A DNA stretch of 64,000 nt from Legionella nautarum (GTDB lineage Bacteria; Pseudomonadota; Gammaproteobacteria; Legionellales; Legionellaceae), in assembly GCF_001467895.1 (NCBI RefSeq), contig NZ_LNYO01000024.1, positions 545,102 to 609,101 of the forward strand. The letters are read 5' to 3'. Positions within the stretch are counted from its first letter, which is position 1. Each line of letters starts with the position of its first letter. The notes beneath the pieces were generated by a model, which worked only from the letters and a program-made list of their open reading frames with translations, was not told where the DNA came from and ran no database searches. Shown piece after piece: positions 9,092 to 19,601 of the stretch. The translations under genes and the position numbers were made by a program.

Positions 9092-9166
9092 TGGCTGGGG
9101 TGCTAGGATTCGAACCTAGGTATGCAGGGATCAAAACCCTGTGCCTTACCGCTTGGCGACACCCCA
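9092..9166 (-). tRNA. tRNA-Gln (anticodon UUG)
   Basis: The minus strand folds into a 75-base cloverleaf with an encoded CCA end. The acceptor stem TGGGGTG/CACCCCA is perfect, the anticodon loop is TTTTGAT (anticodon TTG), and the T arm reads CCTAGGTTCGAATCCTAG. The discriminator base is G. It is located between lolB and prs. Confidence 0.97.
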
Positions 9167-9236
9167 ATAAGTTTTGTAGATTCTTTAAATCTCTTCCTTG
9201 AATACATCGCACAGCTAGTGCTGTAACGTGCTGCGT

Positions 9237-9265
9237 ATTTTGCAGAGTATTTAAAGTCTTGTCAA
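9237..9265 (-). promoter_or_regulatory. Sigma-70 promoter for tRNA-Gln and prs
   Basis: On the minus strand a perfect -35 TTGACA (9260-9265) is followed after exactly 17 bases by CAAAAT (9237-9242) as -10. A GC-rich stretch (CGCAGCACG) follows, as in stringently controlled stable-RNA promoters. The tRNA begins about 70 bp downstream. Confidence 0.7.
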
Positions 9266-9377
9266 CGGGAACTATATTTATTTTTGCATTTATTCGCCTA
9301 GGTTTTATAAGGCTTAGCCAATCTACCCTAGCCATCAATTTACTTTAGATTTGATGGCTAATGGCTAAAATGCCGGA

Positions 9378-12505
<3,128 letters not shown>

Positions 12506-12633
12506 AAGAATAGGAGTTTATCTAGGGTGACATGGAACTAGGATGGAATGGTTTTTCCTCGATCTCAGGAACTCTTCAATTTCTTTTTCTGTGCCACAAT
12601 TGGGAGGGAAGAGCCCGTCCGTGGGGAAGACAT

Positions 12634-13365
12634 TTATTCTTCACCCACTAAACTTTTCATGGATTGATAAACTTCATCAACCAATTTATCTCGAGTTTCG
12701 AAAGTATATCGAGACGCATCAATGGGTTTACCGATATGAACTTCGGCCGTTTGATTAATATTAAATTGCGTGGTTCGAGCAGGAAGTATGTCATAAGCAC
12801 CACGAATACCAATAGGAATAATCGTCGCCTTTGCTGCAATCGCTGTAATAAATCCTCCTTTTTTAAAGTGGGCGAGTTTACCGTCTTTAGAGCGTGTTCC
12901 TTCAGGAGCTATCCACATAACAATGCCGCTTTCCAGAAGCTCGCGAACGGCCTCTAAATCTTTTACTGCCTTGTGTCTATTTTGTCGATCGATAAAAGGA
13001 AATTCAGCCGCTGCCATTCCTTTACCCATAATAGGAATCTTTGACAACTCTTTTTTGGCCAGCATGCGAATAGAATGAGTGGGGAATGCTCTGAAACTAA
13101 TAGGAATATCGTAAAGGCTACTGTGATTACACATGACAATAGTCGCTTTTCCCGGTTCAGGTTTTACGCCATAAGGATTAAAGATTTTGCATTGCACACC
13201 GACTAAATGGAGAATTCGATTTGCCCAACGCTGAATGATGGTATCGACCCAAACGCGGTTGGTTTTGCCAAAAAGCGATTTGATTACCGATCGGCCACAA
13301 GCATCGACAGTATAAAGGGCCGAAAGAACCATAATCCATTGTGTGCGGAGTTTGCTTATTTTCAT
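12634..13365 (-). CDS. plsC: 1-acyl-sn-glycerol-3-phosphate acyltransferase (PlsC type)
   Basis: Transfers an acyl chain to lysophosphatidic acid in phospholipid synthesis. The 243-residue protein has the catalytic HX4D box as NHSSLYDIP, the second block FPFIDRQNRHKA, the substrate block APEGTRSKDGKLAHFKKGG, and IIPIGIRGAYDILP, all in the expected order. One N-terminal hydrophobic stretch may anchor it to the inner membrane. It lies downstream of mutM on the same strand and may be co-transcribed with it. Several acyltransferases share these motifs, so the exact acceptor is inferred. Confidence 0.88.
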   Translation of the reverse strand: MKISKLRTQWIMVLSALYTVDACGRSVIKSLFGKTNRVWVDTIIQRWANRILHLVGVQCKIFNPYGVKPEPGKATIVMCNHSSLYDIPISFRAFPTHSIRMLAKKELSKIPIMGKGMAAAEFPFIDRQNRHKAVKDLEAVRELLESGIVMWIAPEGTRSKDGKLAHFKKGGFITAIAAKATIIPIGIRGAYDILPARTTQFNINQTAEVHIGKPIDASRYTFETRDKLVDEVYQSMKSLVGEE

Positions 13366-13458
13366 GATAATAATGAGCTAATAAATAATGCATTGATAAT
13401 ACTGCAAGAGTATAGCCTTGCGAAGAGAAAAGGGGCTTATTTATCTCATATGCCCATC

Positions 13459-14295
13459 TTACCTGGAAGTAGCATGGGCTATAGGTTGACAGTTAGGGCA
13501 AAAAGCCGAACTACGACCGCCTAGCATTATCGTTTGGATTGACGTGCCGCATTGAAAGCAGGGTAAATTTTTGCGCCCGTAAACTTGTAGTTGATTGACA
13601 AAATATCCGGGTTTACCATCCGCCGCATAGAAATCTCGCAGCGTTGTACCACCGGCATCAATTGCTTGTTGCAACACTTGCTTAATGATGGGGACAAGCT
13701 TATCAAAATCATACTGGTTTAGTTTTCCTACCGGGGTTTGCGGATGGATACCGGCGAAAAATAAGCTTTCCGTAGCATAAATATTACCTACCCCGACAAC
13801 GATGTCGTTTCTCATAATAAATGCTTTAATGTTCTGATTTTTTTGCTGGGCACGGTTAAGTAAATAGGCACTATTAAAAGCTTCAGAGAGTGGTTCAGGG
13901 CCTAAATGGGCTAAAAGGGGATGATGCTCAGGATTTTTCTCAATATAAAGCCAGAGTCCAAAACGACGGGGATCGTTATAGCGGAGGGTATGGCCATTAT
14001 TTAACAGAAAATCAAGATGGTCATGTTTGCCTGGTGCTAGATCTTGTGAAACTATCCGCAAATGCCCAGACATACCAAGATGATTGAGCAAATAGCCTTC
14101 GGATAACTGCAATAATAGATATTTGCCTCGACGGGTAATTGCTTTTATTTCCTTTCCGACACAAAGCTGGTTTAACCCAGACGGAATCGCTACACGCAAT
14201 TGCTGCTGTCTGATGACAGTACCTATGATGGTTTGATGAAGGAGGAACGGGCTAATACCGCGTCCTGTGATTTCTACTTCGGGTAATTCAGGCAT
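13459..14295 (-). CDS. mutM: Formamidopyrimidine-DNA glycosylase
   Basis: Removes 8-oxoguanine and formamidopyrimidines from DNA and nicks the site. The 278-residue protein (E. coli 269) starts MPELPEVE with the catalytic Pro2 and Glu3. It carries the conserved Lys in RRGKYLLL, the HLGMSGHLR loop, the helix-two-turn-helix region VGVGNIYATESLF, and a C-terminal four-cysteine zinc finger (CFQCG...CPNCQ) preceded by VYGRKNLPC. The start codon shares its first base with the stop of the upstream 81-residue membrane gene, so the two are coupled. Confidence 0.96.
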   Translation of the reverse strand: MPELPEVEITGRGISPFLLHQTIIGTVIRQQQLRVAIPSGLNQLCVGKEIKAITRRGKYLLLQLSEGYLLNHLGMSGHLRIVSQDLAPGKHDHLDFLLNNGHTLRYNDPRRFGLWLYIEKNPEHHPLLAHLGPEPLSEAFNSAYLLNRAQQKNQNIKAFIMRNDIVVGVGNIYATESLFFAGIHPQTPVGKLNQYDFDKLVPIIKQVLQQAIDAGGTTLRDFYAADGKPGYFVNQLQVYGRKNLPCFQCGTSIQTIMLGGRSSAFCPNCQPIAHATSR

Positions 14296-14540
14296 TAATC
14301 TTGATCATTATGTTCAATAATGCGCCCTTTTTTTGATTTAACAGGCGTTTTACTGCGGTTCTGGTGGGAAAAGAGAAGGTTTTTGATTGAATAAATGACC
14401 CAGAGTACACCACCAATTAAGAGCCCCCACATGAGGACATAGGAAAACATGATAAACAATCCAATGGCCAAGGCAATGGTAATTCCTATGATTAGGAAAG
14501 GGATTAAATTCCCTAGCAAGCGTTCTAATTTGCTATTCAT
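14295..14540 (-). CDS. Small membrane protein of unknown function
   Basis: An 81-residue protein with two hydrophobic segments (residues about 12-32 and 34-50) and a basic tail rich in Lys, Ser and Arg (NRSKTPVKSKKGRIIEHND). No family is recognised. It overlaps the mutM start by one base and appears to be the first gene of a mutM-plsC group. The length, the basic cytoplasmic tail and the tight coupling suggest a real gene rather than chance. Confidence 0.7.
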   Translation of the reverse strand: MNSKLERLLGNLIPFLIIGITIALAIGLFIMFSYVLMWGLLIGGVLWVIYSIKNLLFSHQNRSKTPVKSKKGRIIEHNDQD

Positions 14541-14666
14541 GTGTAGAATCCTAAGGAACTGCGCTGAGTTCTATTTATAGCCTATATCTAAAATTATCGT
14601 TCACAAGTGAAATTGATGCAATGAGAATTGTGCATTTTGTGATATAATTAGGTTTCGGACAACTGA

Positions 14667-14693
14667 TTGTAATAATCTAAAATTAGATTACAA
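14667..14693. promoter_or_regulatory. Palindrome upstream of the desaturase, possible operator
   Basis: TTGTAAT (14667-14673) and ATTACAA (14687-14693) form perfect 7-bp arms around a 13-base AT-rich centre that is itself partly symmetrical (ATCT...AGAT). A -10-like TATTAT lies some 25 bp downstream. Placement just before a fatty acid desaturase gene fits a lipid-responsive regulator, but no known operator is matched. Confidence 0.3.
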
Positions 14694-14759
14694 CTTACGT
14701 TTTTACCCAATTTTAGTCTATTATCATCAAAGTCAACTCATTATACAGTGGAGTAGCTT

Positions 14760-15944
14760 ATGATTTATGGTGTTCTAAACCTATCGTTATGGGGTTATGT
14801 GATAGCGACACTCGTGTTGACACAAATTACTATCGCAGGAGTAACTATCTACTTGCATCGCTATCAAACACATCGCGCCTTAACTTTACACCCAATTGTC
14901 AGCCATTTTTTCCGCTTTTGGCTTTGGCTAACCACAGGAATGGTTACCGCCCAATGGGTCGCTATTCATCGCAAACATCACGCAACCTGCGATGTGGTAG
15001 GTGATCCGCATAGTCCTAAAGTGTTGGGTTTGAAAAAAGTATTTTGGCAGGGTGCTGAGCTTTATAAACAAGCTGCACAAGATAAAGAAATGATCGAGAA
15101 ATATTCTCACGGTACCCCTACAGATTGGGTAGAACGTAATATCTACTCTCGTTTTTCTTCCAAGGGTATTTTATTAATGTTCATCACGAATTTAGTACTT
15201 TTTGGTCTGCCAGGTATAACCATTTGGGCGATTCAAATGATGTGGATTCCCATACACGCTGCCGGTGTGATTAATGGCATAGGACATCATTTCGGTTATC
15301 GCAATTTTGAATGCCCAGATGCTGCGACCAATATTATTCCCTGGGGATTTTGGATCGGTGGAGAAGAGTTACATAACAATCATCATACCTTTGCATCCTC
15401 TGCTAAGTTTTCTGTGAAATGGTGGGAATTCGATATTGGTTGGTTGTATATTCGTTGCCTCTCATTTTTGGGGCTTGCGAAAGTTAAAAAATTACCACCC
15501 AAATTAGCGCTTGATGCAGGTAAATTGCACATTGATCTTGAAACAGTGAAAGCGGTTGTGAGTAATCGTTTCCAAATTATGTCTTATTACTATAATCGAG
15601 TTGTGCGTCCCATTTTAAAGCATGAGCGTTCAAGCACGCTGAATAAAGACGATAAGCGATTATTCCAACGCGCTGGGAGCTTGTTACGCCGCCAAGATTC
15701 ATTGTTATCAGCACGAGCGCAAACTCGTCTGCAAGCTTTATTAGATCGATATGAACAAATCCGTTTGGTTTATAACTATCGTCAATCTTTACAAAACATT
15801 TGGCTAAAAACCGCAAGCTCACAGAAAGAATTGGTAGACGCTTTGCAGCAATGGTGCAAGCAAGCCGAGGAATCTGGTTTAGAAGTACTTCGGCAATTTG
15901 CTTTACAAATGAGAGGTTTTGTACCAAAGCCTATTAAAGTTTAA
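14760..15944 (+). CDS. Membrane fatty acid (acyl-CoA delta-9 type) desaturase
   Basis: A di-iron membrane enzyme that puts a double bond in acyl chains. All three histidine boxes are present: HRYQTHR (residues about 33-39), HRKHHA (70-75) and HNNHH in the segment GGEELHNNHHTF. Four or so hydrophobic segments lie around them (residues 10-30, 50-68, 138-155, 160-175). Beyond the last box is a soluble C-terminal region of about 150 residues, rich in Arg, Gln and Leu, of unknown use and longer than in the shortest family members. It stands alone between a palindromic upstream site and a strong hairpin. Confidence 0.9.
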   Translation: MIYGVLNLSLWGYVIATLVLTQITIAGVTIYLHRYQTHRALTLHPIVSHFFRFWLWLTTGMVTAQWVAIHRKHHATCDVVGDPHSPKVLGLKKVFWQGAELYKQAAQDKEMIEKYSHGTPTDWVERNIYSRFSSKGILLMFITNLVLFGLPGITIWAIQMMWIPIHAAGVINGIGHHFGYRNFECPDAATNIIPWGFWIGGEELHNNHHTFASSAKFSVKWWEFDIGWLYIRCLSFLGLAKVKKLPPKLALDAGKLHIDLETVKAVVSNRFQIMSYYYNRVVRPILKHERSSTLNKDDKRLFQRAGSLLRRQDSLLSARAQTRLQALLDRYEQIRLVYNYRQSLQNIWLKTASSQKELVDALQQWCKQAEESGLEVLRQFALQMRGFVPKPIKV

Positions 15945-15951
15945 TCCTCCT

Positions 15952-15988
15952 GTTGTAGCAATTGTCTTCTCAAGACAGTTGCTACAAC
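15952..15988 (+). terminator. 17-bp hairpin after the desaturase
   Basis: GTTGTAGCAATTGTCTT (15952-15968) pairs with the segment 15972-15988 around a CTC loop, with a single G-T wobble. A second small stem, CCGGT/ACCGG followed by a T-rich run, lies at about 16000-16020. Together they probably end the desaturase transcript. Confidence 0.65.
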
Positions 15989-16171
15989 TAACGAATCCCG
16001 GTGATTTAACCGGCAATTTTTACGTATTAAATCGTCCGACCTCCTCGGCCCGAACTTTAAAGCAATTCATCGCGGATAATCAGAAAATAACCGACTAAAA
16101 TTAAGATTGACATTCGCTTGGTTTTGTTTTGAAGTAATAGTAAACCAGTTACATTATGAGGAGAGTTATTT

Positions 16172-16912
16172 ATGGAACGAATGACAGCCGTTGTTACTGG
16201 AGGTACGGGCGGAATTGGTACTGCTATTTGTAGACGTCTTGCAGCAGAATATCGAGTAGTAGCCTGTTATTTTAAAGATGGGAGACATGAGGAAGCGAAG
16301 CGTTGGCAAGAAGCACAAAAAGAAGCAGGATATGACATTGATATTCTTTATGCTGATATTTCAAAATTTGAAGACTGTGAAAAATTAGCTGCCCTAGTGA
16401 TGGAGCGTTATGGGCATGTGGAAGTATTAGTGAATAATGCTGGAATCACCGCCGATGTAAGTTTGAAAAAAATGACTCCTCTGCAGTGGCAAGAAGTTAT
16501 CGATGCGAATTTAAATTCAGTATTTAATGTCACACGCAACATCTTACCGTCTATGTTAGAAAAGGAATACGGACGGATTATCAATATTTCATCAATTAAC
16601 GGTCGTAAAGGACAATTTGGACAATGCAATTATGCGGCATCGAAAGCAGCACTTTATGGTTTCAGTAAAAGCCTAGCTCAGGAAGTGGCAAGCAAAGGGG
16701 TTACGGTTAATACGATTTCTCCTGGTTATATTGAAACGCCTATGTTAGCTAGCATGAAAGAAGAGGTGCTCAAATGCATTATCGCAAATATTCCAGTTGG
16801 ACGCTTAGGGCGGCCAGAGGAAATTGCTGAAGCTGTCGCTTTTCTTGCTGCTCGGGAAGCAGGTTTTATGACAGGGGCTAATTTAGACATCAACGGTGGA
16901 CAGTACATGTAA
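16172..16912 (+). CDS. phaB: Acetoacetyl-CoA reductase, copy 1
   Basis: Short-chain dehydrogenase that reduces acetoacetyl-CoA to (R)-3-hydroxybutyryl-CoA with NADPH, the second step of PHB synthesis. The 246 residues match the family. The cofactor motif is TGGTGGIG, the NNAG motif is NNAGITAD, the catalytic Ser is in NISSINGRKGQFGQ, and the Tyr/Lys pair is in NYAASKAAL. A strong GAGGAGAG precedes the ATG. The second copy follows 15 bp after its stop, so the pair is one transcript. Confidence 0.9.
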   Translation: MERMTAVVTGGTGGIGTAICRRLAAEYRVVACYFKDGRHEEAKRWQEAQKEAGYDIDILYADISKFEDCEKLAALVMERYGHVEVLVNNAGITADVSLKKMTPLQWQEVIDANLNSVFNVTRNILPSMLEKEYGRIINISSINGRKGQFGQCNYAASKAALYGFSKSLAQEVASKGVTVNTISPGYIETPMLASMKEEVLKCIIANIPVGRLGRPEEIAEAVAFLAAREAGFMTGANLDINGGQYM

Positions 16913-16927
16913 CCTAAGAGAATAAAC

Positions 16928-17674
16928 ATGGAAAAAAATAAGGTTGCACTCATTACTGGCGGTACCGGTGATATCGGCACAGCTATTGTGAAACAATTGG
17001 ATTCCCATTACGGCAAAGTCATTGCACTTGATGTCATTACTAGTGATAAAGCGTCTCTGTGGCAGGCTGAACTCAATGAGCATGGTTACCATCAAGCTTT
17101 GTATCGACGAATGGATGTTACCGATTTTGATCAGTGCAAAGTGGTAATTGATAGTATTATCCAAGAGTTTGGCCGTGTTGATGCATTAATTAATAATGCC
17201 GGTATCACTCAAGATGCTGTATTTCACAAAATGTCTAAACAGCAATGGGATGATGTTTTGCGTGTGAATCTAGATGGCATGTTCAATGTTACTCGACAGG
17301 TGGTCGAATACATGCGTAATCAGGAAAACGGCCGCATTATTAATATCTCCTCGGTTAATGCGCAAAAAGGTCAATACTCACAAGCGAATTACGCTGCCTC
17401 CAAATCAGGTATTTATGGATTCACGAAAAGCCTTGCGCAAGAGTTAATGGCAAAAAATATTACAGTAAATAGCATTTCCCCAGGCTATGTGAATACCAGA
17501 TTGATGCAGGGAATTCGACCGGATATTTTACAATCGATCATTGACTTAATTCCTGCTAAACGGCTAGCAGAGCCCGAAGAGATTGCCTGGGTTGTAGAGT
17601 TTTTGGTGAATGATAAAAGTCGTTACATCACTGGAGCTAATTTAAGTGTTAATGGTGGATTGCATATGTATTAA
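16928..17674 (+). CDS. phaB: Acetoacetyl-CoA reductase, copy 2
   Basis: A 248-residue paralogue of the preceding gene, with the same motifs: TGGTGDIG, NNAGITQD, NISSVNAQKGQYSQ and NYAASKSGI. The two proteins are clearly related along their whole length but not near-identical, so the duplication is old. The SDR core is complete and no key residue is lost. Legionella genomes often hold several phaB copies in a row; whether the two differ in cofactor or chain length cannot be read from sequence. PhaR follows after a hairpin. Confidence 0.9.
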   Translation: MEKNKVALITGGTGDIGTAIVKQLDSHYGKVIALDVITSDKASLWQAELNEHGYHQALYRRMDVTDFDQCKVVIDSIIQEFGRVDALINNAGITQDAVFHKMSKQQWDDVLRVNLDGMFNVTRQVVEYMRNQENGRIINISSVNAQKGQYSQANYAASKSGIYGFTKSLAQELMAKNITVNSISPGYVNTRLMQGIRPDILQSIIDLIPAKRLAEPEEIAWVVEFLVNDKSRYITGANLSVNGGLHMY

Positions 17675-17695
17675 ATTGAATAATGTGAAATCCAT

Positions 17696-17723
17696 GGCAG
17701 CAATAGGCTAAGAGATTGCTGCC
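17696..17723 (+). promoter_or_regulatory. 9-bp perfect hairpin with TGC/GCA arms between phaB2 and phaR
   Basis: GGCAGCAAT (17696-17704) pairs perfectly with ATTGCTGCC (17715-17723) around a 10-base loop. There is no T-run. The arms contain GCAGCA and TGCTGC, the kind of TGC-rich symmetry bound by PhaR in other bacteria, so it may act as a PhaR self-repression site, an mRNA hairpin, or both. Confidence 0.45.
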
Positions 17724-17747
17724 CTCATTCAGTTACTTGAGACTATA

Positions 17748-18158
17748 ATGGCGAGACTAATAAAGAAATATAAAAACCGCAGACTTTATGATACTGAGAA
17801 AAGCCAGTATATAACGGTTGAAGAATTACAAGCTTATGTCATTGATGGCATTCCCTTTCGCGTCGAAGATTCAGCCACTGGCAAGGACATAACGACCGCC
17901 ACACTACTACAAATTTTTGTGGAAATGGAGAGCGGGCCAACGCAATTTTTAACTCAAGAAATGTTACGCCAGTTAATCATTTGGGCGCATCATCCAATGA
18001 GTCAGTCTTTTAAAAGTATGCTGGAACAAATGTTTTCTGGGATGGAAAAAACTTTAGGAAAAAATGCTTATCTTAATGATTATCAAAAAGCTGCCGACAG
18101 TTGGAACCAACAAATGCAGCAACTCATGAAGCAATGGCAAGGCTTTTTAAAATCTTAA
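17748..18158 (+). CDS. phaR: PHB synthesis repressor PhaR
   Basis: A 136-residue regulator. The N-terminal DNA-binding PHB/PHA accumulation domain is plain: LIKKYKNRRLYDTEKSQYIT, followed by VEELQAYVIDG, and then the second accumulation-regulator domain (TLLQIFVEME, FLTQEMLRQLI). The C-terminus has two coiled-coil-like helices rich in Met and Gln. In other species PhaR represses phasin genes until it is titrated away by binding to nascent PHB granules. Its place between the phaB pair and the two phasin genes fits this role. Confidence 0.93.
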   Translation: MARLIKKYKNRRLYDTEKSQYITVEELQAYVIDGIPFRVEDSATGKDITTATLLQIFVEMESGPTQFLTQEMLRQLIIWAHHPMSQSFKSMLEQMFSGMEKTLGKNAYLNDYQKAADSWNQQMQQLMKQWQGFLKS

Positions 18159-18168
18159 AAGAAGATCT

Positions 18169-18248
18169 TTGCTGCAACGCAAAAAAAACTATAAAAATTC
18201 TTGACATTTATATAAGGCTGGTACTAATCTAATATTGTGCATTGCAAC
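18169..18248 (+). promoter_or_regulatory. Phasin 1 promoter with two TGC/GCA boxes
   Basis: In order: an upstream box TTGCTGCAACGCAAAAAAAA (18169-18188), a perfect -35 TTGACA (18201-18206), a -10 TAATCT (18225-18230, 18-base spacing), and a downstream box GTGCATTGCAAC (18237-18248). The same arrangement is repeated before phasin 2. TGC-rich sites at phasin promoters are the known targets of PhaR in other bacteria. Confidence 0.65.
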
Positions 18249-18265
18249 ATTTGAGGAGATTTGAC

Positions 18266-18553
18266 ATGAACCAGCCTTTTGAAAAGTGGAGTGAGATGGC
18301 CAAAAAATTGCAAGCACCTTTTCAAGAAATCGCTGAGCTAAACGTGAAAACTTTGCAAGGTTTTAATTATTTAAAACCCGATGAGTTAGCTAACTTAAAA
18401 AAACCAGAAGAATTATTAGAAAAACAAATAGGTTTAGCTATTGAGAATGGCCATAGAGCATTGGACTACATGCAAAAGTCATTTGAGATTTTAGAGAAAG
18501 CGGTGCTTTCATTCGTACAAGAAGTTAAAAACAAGACTGAAACAAAACATTAA
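18266..18553 (+). CDS. phaP: Phasin (PHB granule protein), copy 1
   Basis: A 95-residue, all-helical amphipathic protein that should coat PHB granules. The recognisable core is FEKWSEMAKKLQAPFQEIAE, then LNVKTLQGFNYLKPDEL and a C-terminal DYMQKSFEILEKA. This is the short phasin_2 type. The ATG at 18266 has GAGGAG at a good distance; a TTG upstream at 18242 is not needed. It has its own promoter and a strong terminator, so it is expressed as a single gene. Confidence 0.88.
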   Translation: MNQPFEKWSEMAKKLQAPFQEIAELNVKTLQGFNYLKPDELANLKKPEELLEKQIGLAIENGHRALDYMQKSFEILEKAVLSFVQEVKNKTETKH

Positions 18554-18570
18554 TCTCATTTCCATATTGA

Positions 18571-18603
18571 AAAGACTACCTTGCTCGGTAGTCTTTTTTT
18601 TTT
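18571..18603 (+). terminator. Intrinsic terminator of phasin 1
   Basis: AAAGACTACC (18571-18580) pairs with GGTAGTCTTT (18587-18596) around TTGCTC, and the stem merges into a run of T to 18603. Confidence 0.95.
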
Positions 18604-18699
18604 AAGTACTCTTGCCTAGCATCGATCGTCTGTATTTGACGCAGCTTAAGCGAAAATCCAAACGCTTTCCAGGTTCAAGGGGGTTCTCTGAGCCGATTT

Positions 18700-18780
18700 A
18701 TGCTGCAGTGCAAAAAAAATTTACCCGGCTCGCTTGACACTGGGGCTAGGTCGTACTAATCTATTATTGTGCATTGCAAC
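18700..18780 (+). promoter_or_regulatory. Phasin 2 promoter, duplicate of the phasin 1 control region
   Basis: Upstream box ATGCTGCAGTGCAAAAAAAA (18700-18719), -35 TTGACA (18734-18739), -10 TAATCT (18757-18762, 17-base spacing) and downstream box GTGCATTGCAAC (18769-18780). The boxes and promoter hexamers match the phasin 1 region while the bases between them have diverged. Confidence 0.65.
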
Positions 18781-18796
18781 ATTTGAGGAGATTAAT

Positions 18797-19081
18797 ATGA
18801 ACCAACCATTTGAAAAGTTGAACGATGTCGCTAAAAAATTACAAGCACCTTTTCAAGAAATTGCCGAGCTAAATGTTAGAACTTTACAAGGTTATAACTA
18901 TCTCAAACCAGAAGAGCTAACTAATATAAAAAAACCCGAAGAATTATGGGAAAAACAAATTAACTTGGTTGTTGAAAATGCTCACAAGACTTTAGATTAC
19001 ATGCAAAAGTCTTTTGAGATTGTTGAAAAAGCAATGCATTCACTGGTACAAGAAGTAAAGAAGAATCCGGTCGAACACTAA
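18797..19081 (+). CDS. phaP: Phasin (PHB granule protein), copy 2
   Basis: A 94-residue paralogue of phasin 1, sharing MNQPFEK, the KKLQAPFQEIAELNV segment and DYMQKSFEI. The two genes sit in tandem 531 bp apart, start to start, and the duplication includes the promoter. The ATG at 18797 is preceded by GAGGAG; the open frame upstream from 18734 lies within the promoter and is not coding. It ends in its own terminator. Confidence 0.88.
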   Translation: MNQPFEKLNDVAKKLQAPFQEIAELNVRTLQGYNYLKPEELTNIKKPEELWEKQINLVVENAHKTLDYMQKSFEIVEKAMHSLVQEVKKNPVEH

Positions 19082-19103
19082 GCCTAGGTTCGTTCAACGC
19101 TAG

Positions 19104-19128
19104 AAGGCTACCCGCGTGGTAGCCTTTT
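19104..19128 (+). terminator. Terminator of phasin 2
   Basis: AAGGCTACC (19104-19112) pairs with GGTAGCCTT (19118-19126) around CGCGT, followed by a short T-rich tail. Confidence 0.8.
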
Positions 19129-19303
19129 AATTTGTACCTAAGCACTAGCAATCTTTTATCCTTTCCCTTCCACTTTGAACAACACGCTAAAAGTGAGGGC
19201 TCCAACCATAAAGAGAGCAGACTAATTGCGGCTAAATTGCTCTTGGATTTTTCCAAGCCATTTCCTTCTGAAATGTCCAAAGATAAATTACTAAAAGAGA
19301 AAA

Positions 19304-19487
19304 GGCTCCGTTGCCAAAACGAAAGATAGTTTATACTTTGAGGTAAAACGATTAAACGGAATCGAAATGCACTCCACGCAACCTGCAGCATTTAAATGGA
19401 GTCATTTTCATGGTGGGGTAATCCTGCAAGGTGTGCGCGGGTATTGGAATTACGGCATCAGCTATAGGGATTTCGAAGACATGCAGA
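19304..19487 (+). mobile_element. Relic of an IS6-family insertion sequence (left end and start of transposase)
   Basis: GGCTCCGTTGCCAAAAC (19304-19320) resembles the IS6-family terminal repeat (GGCTCTGTTGCAAA). From the ATG at 19367 the frame reads AAFKWSHFHGGVILQGVRGY then NYGISYRDFEDM. This is the N-terminal signature of IS6/IS26-type transposases (family pattern FK-x-R-H-F-...-I-I-L-x-x-V-R-W-Y-...-S-Y-R-D-L-E-E-M). After about 40 codons the likeness stops, and the DDE catalytic domain is gone. The frame itself runs on, without meaning, to 19609. No right end was found. Confidence 0.7.
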
Positions 19488-19601
19488 TCAGGGTAAGCTT
19501 AAACGGCTCATTAATCCGGTTAAAGGATTTCACTCTAGGAAAATACGCTGCTATTAAAGGATTTGAAATCATGCGAATGTTTAGACTTATTAGGGGGGCT
19601 A

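Noticed and set aside
8943-9338. An N-terminal extension of prs of 132 codons
   Set aside because: It would be translated through the tRNA-Gln gene and its promoter; the family start is at 8942.
12543-12758. Plus-strand open frame of 71 codons
   Set aside because: It runs opposite to the 3' end of the plsC-type gene and has no family signs.
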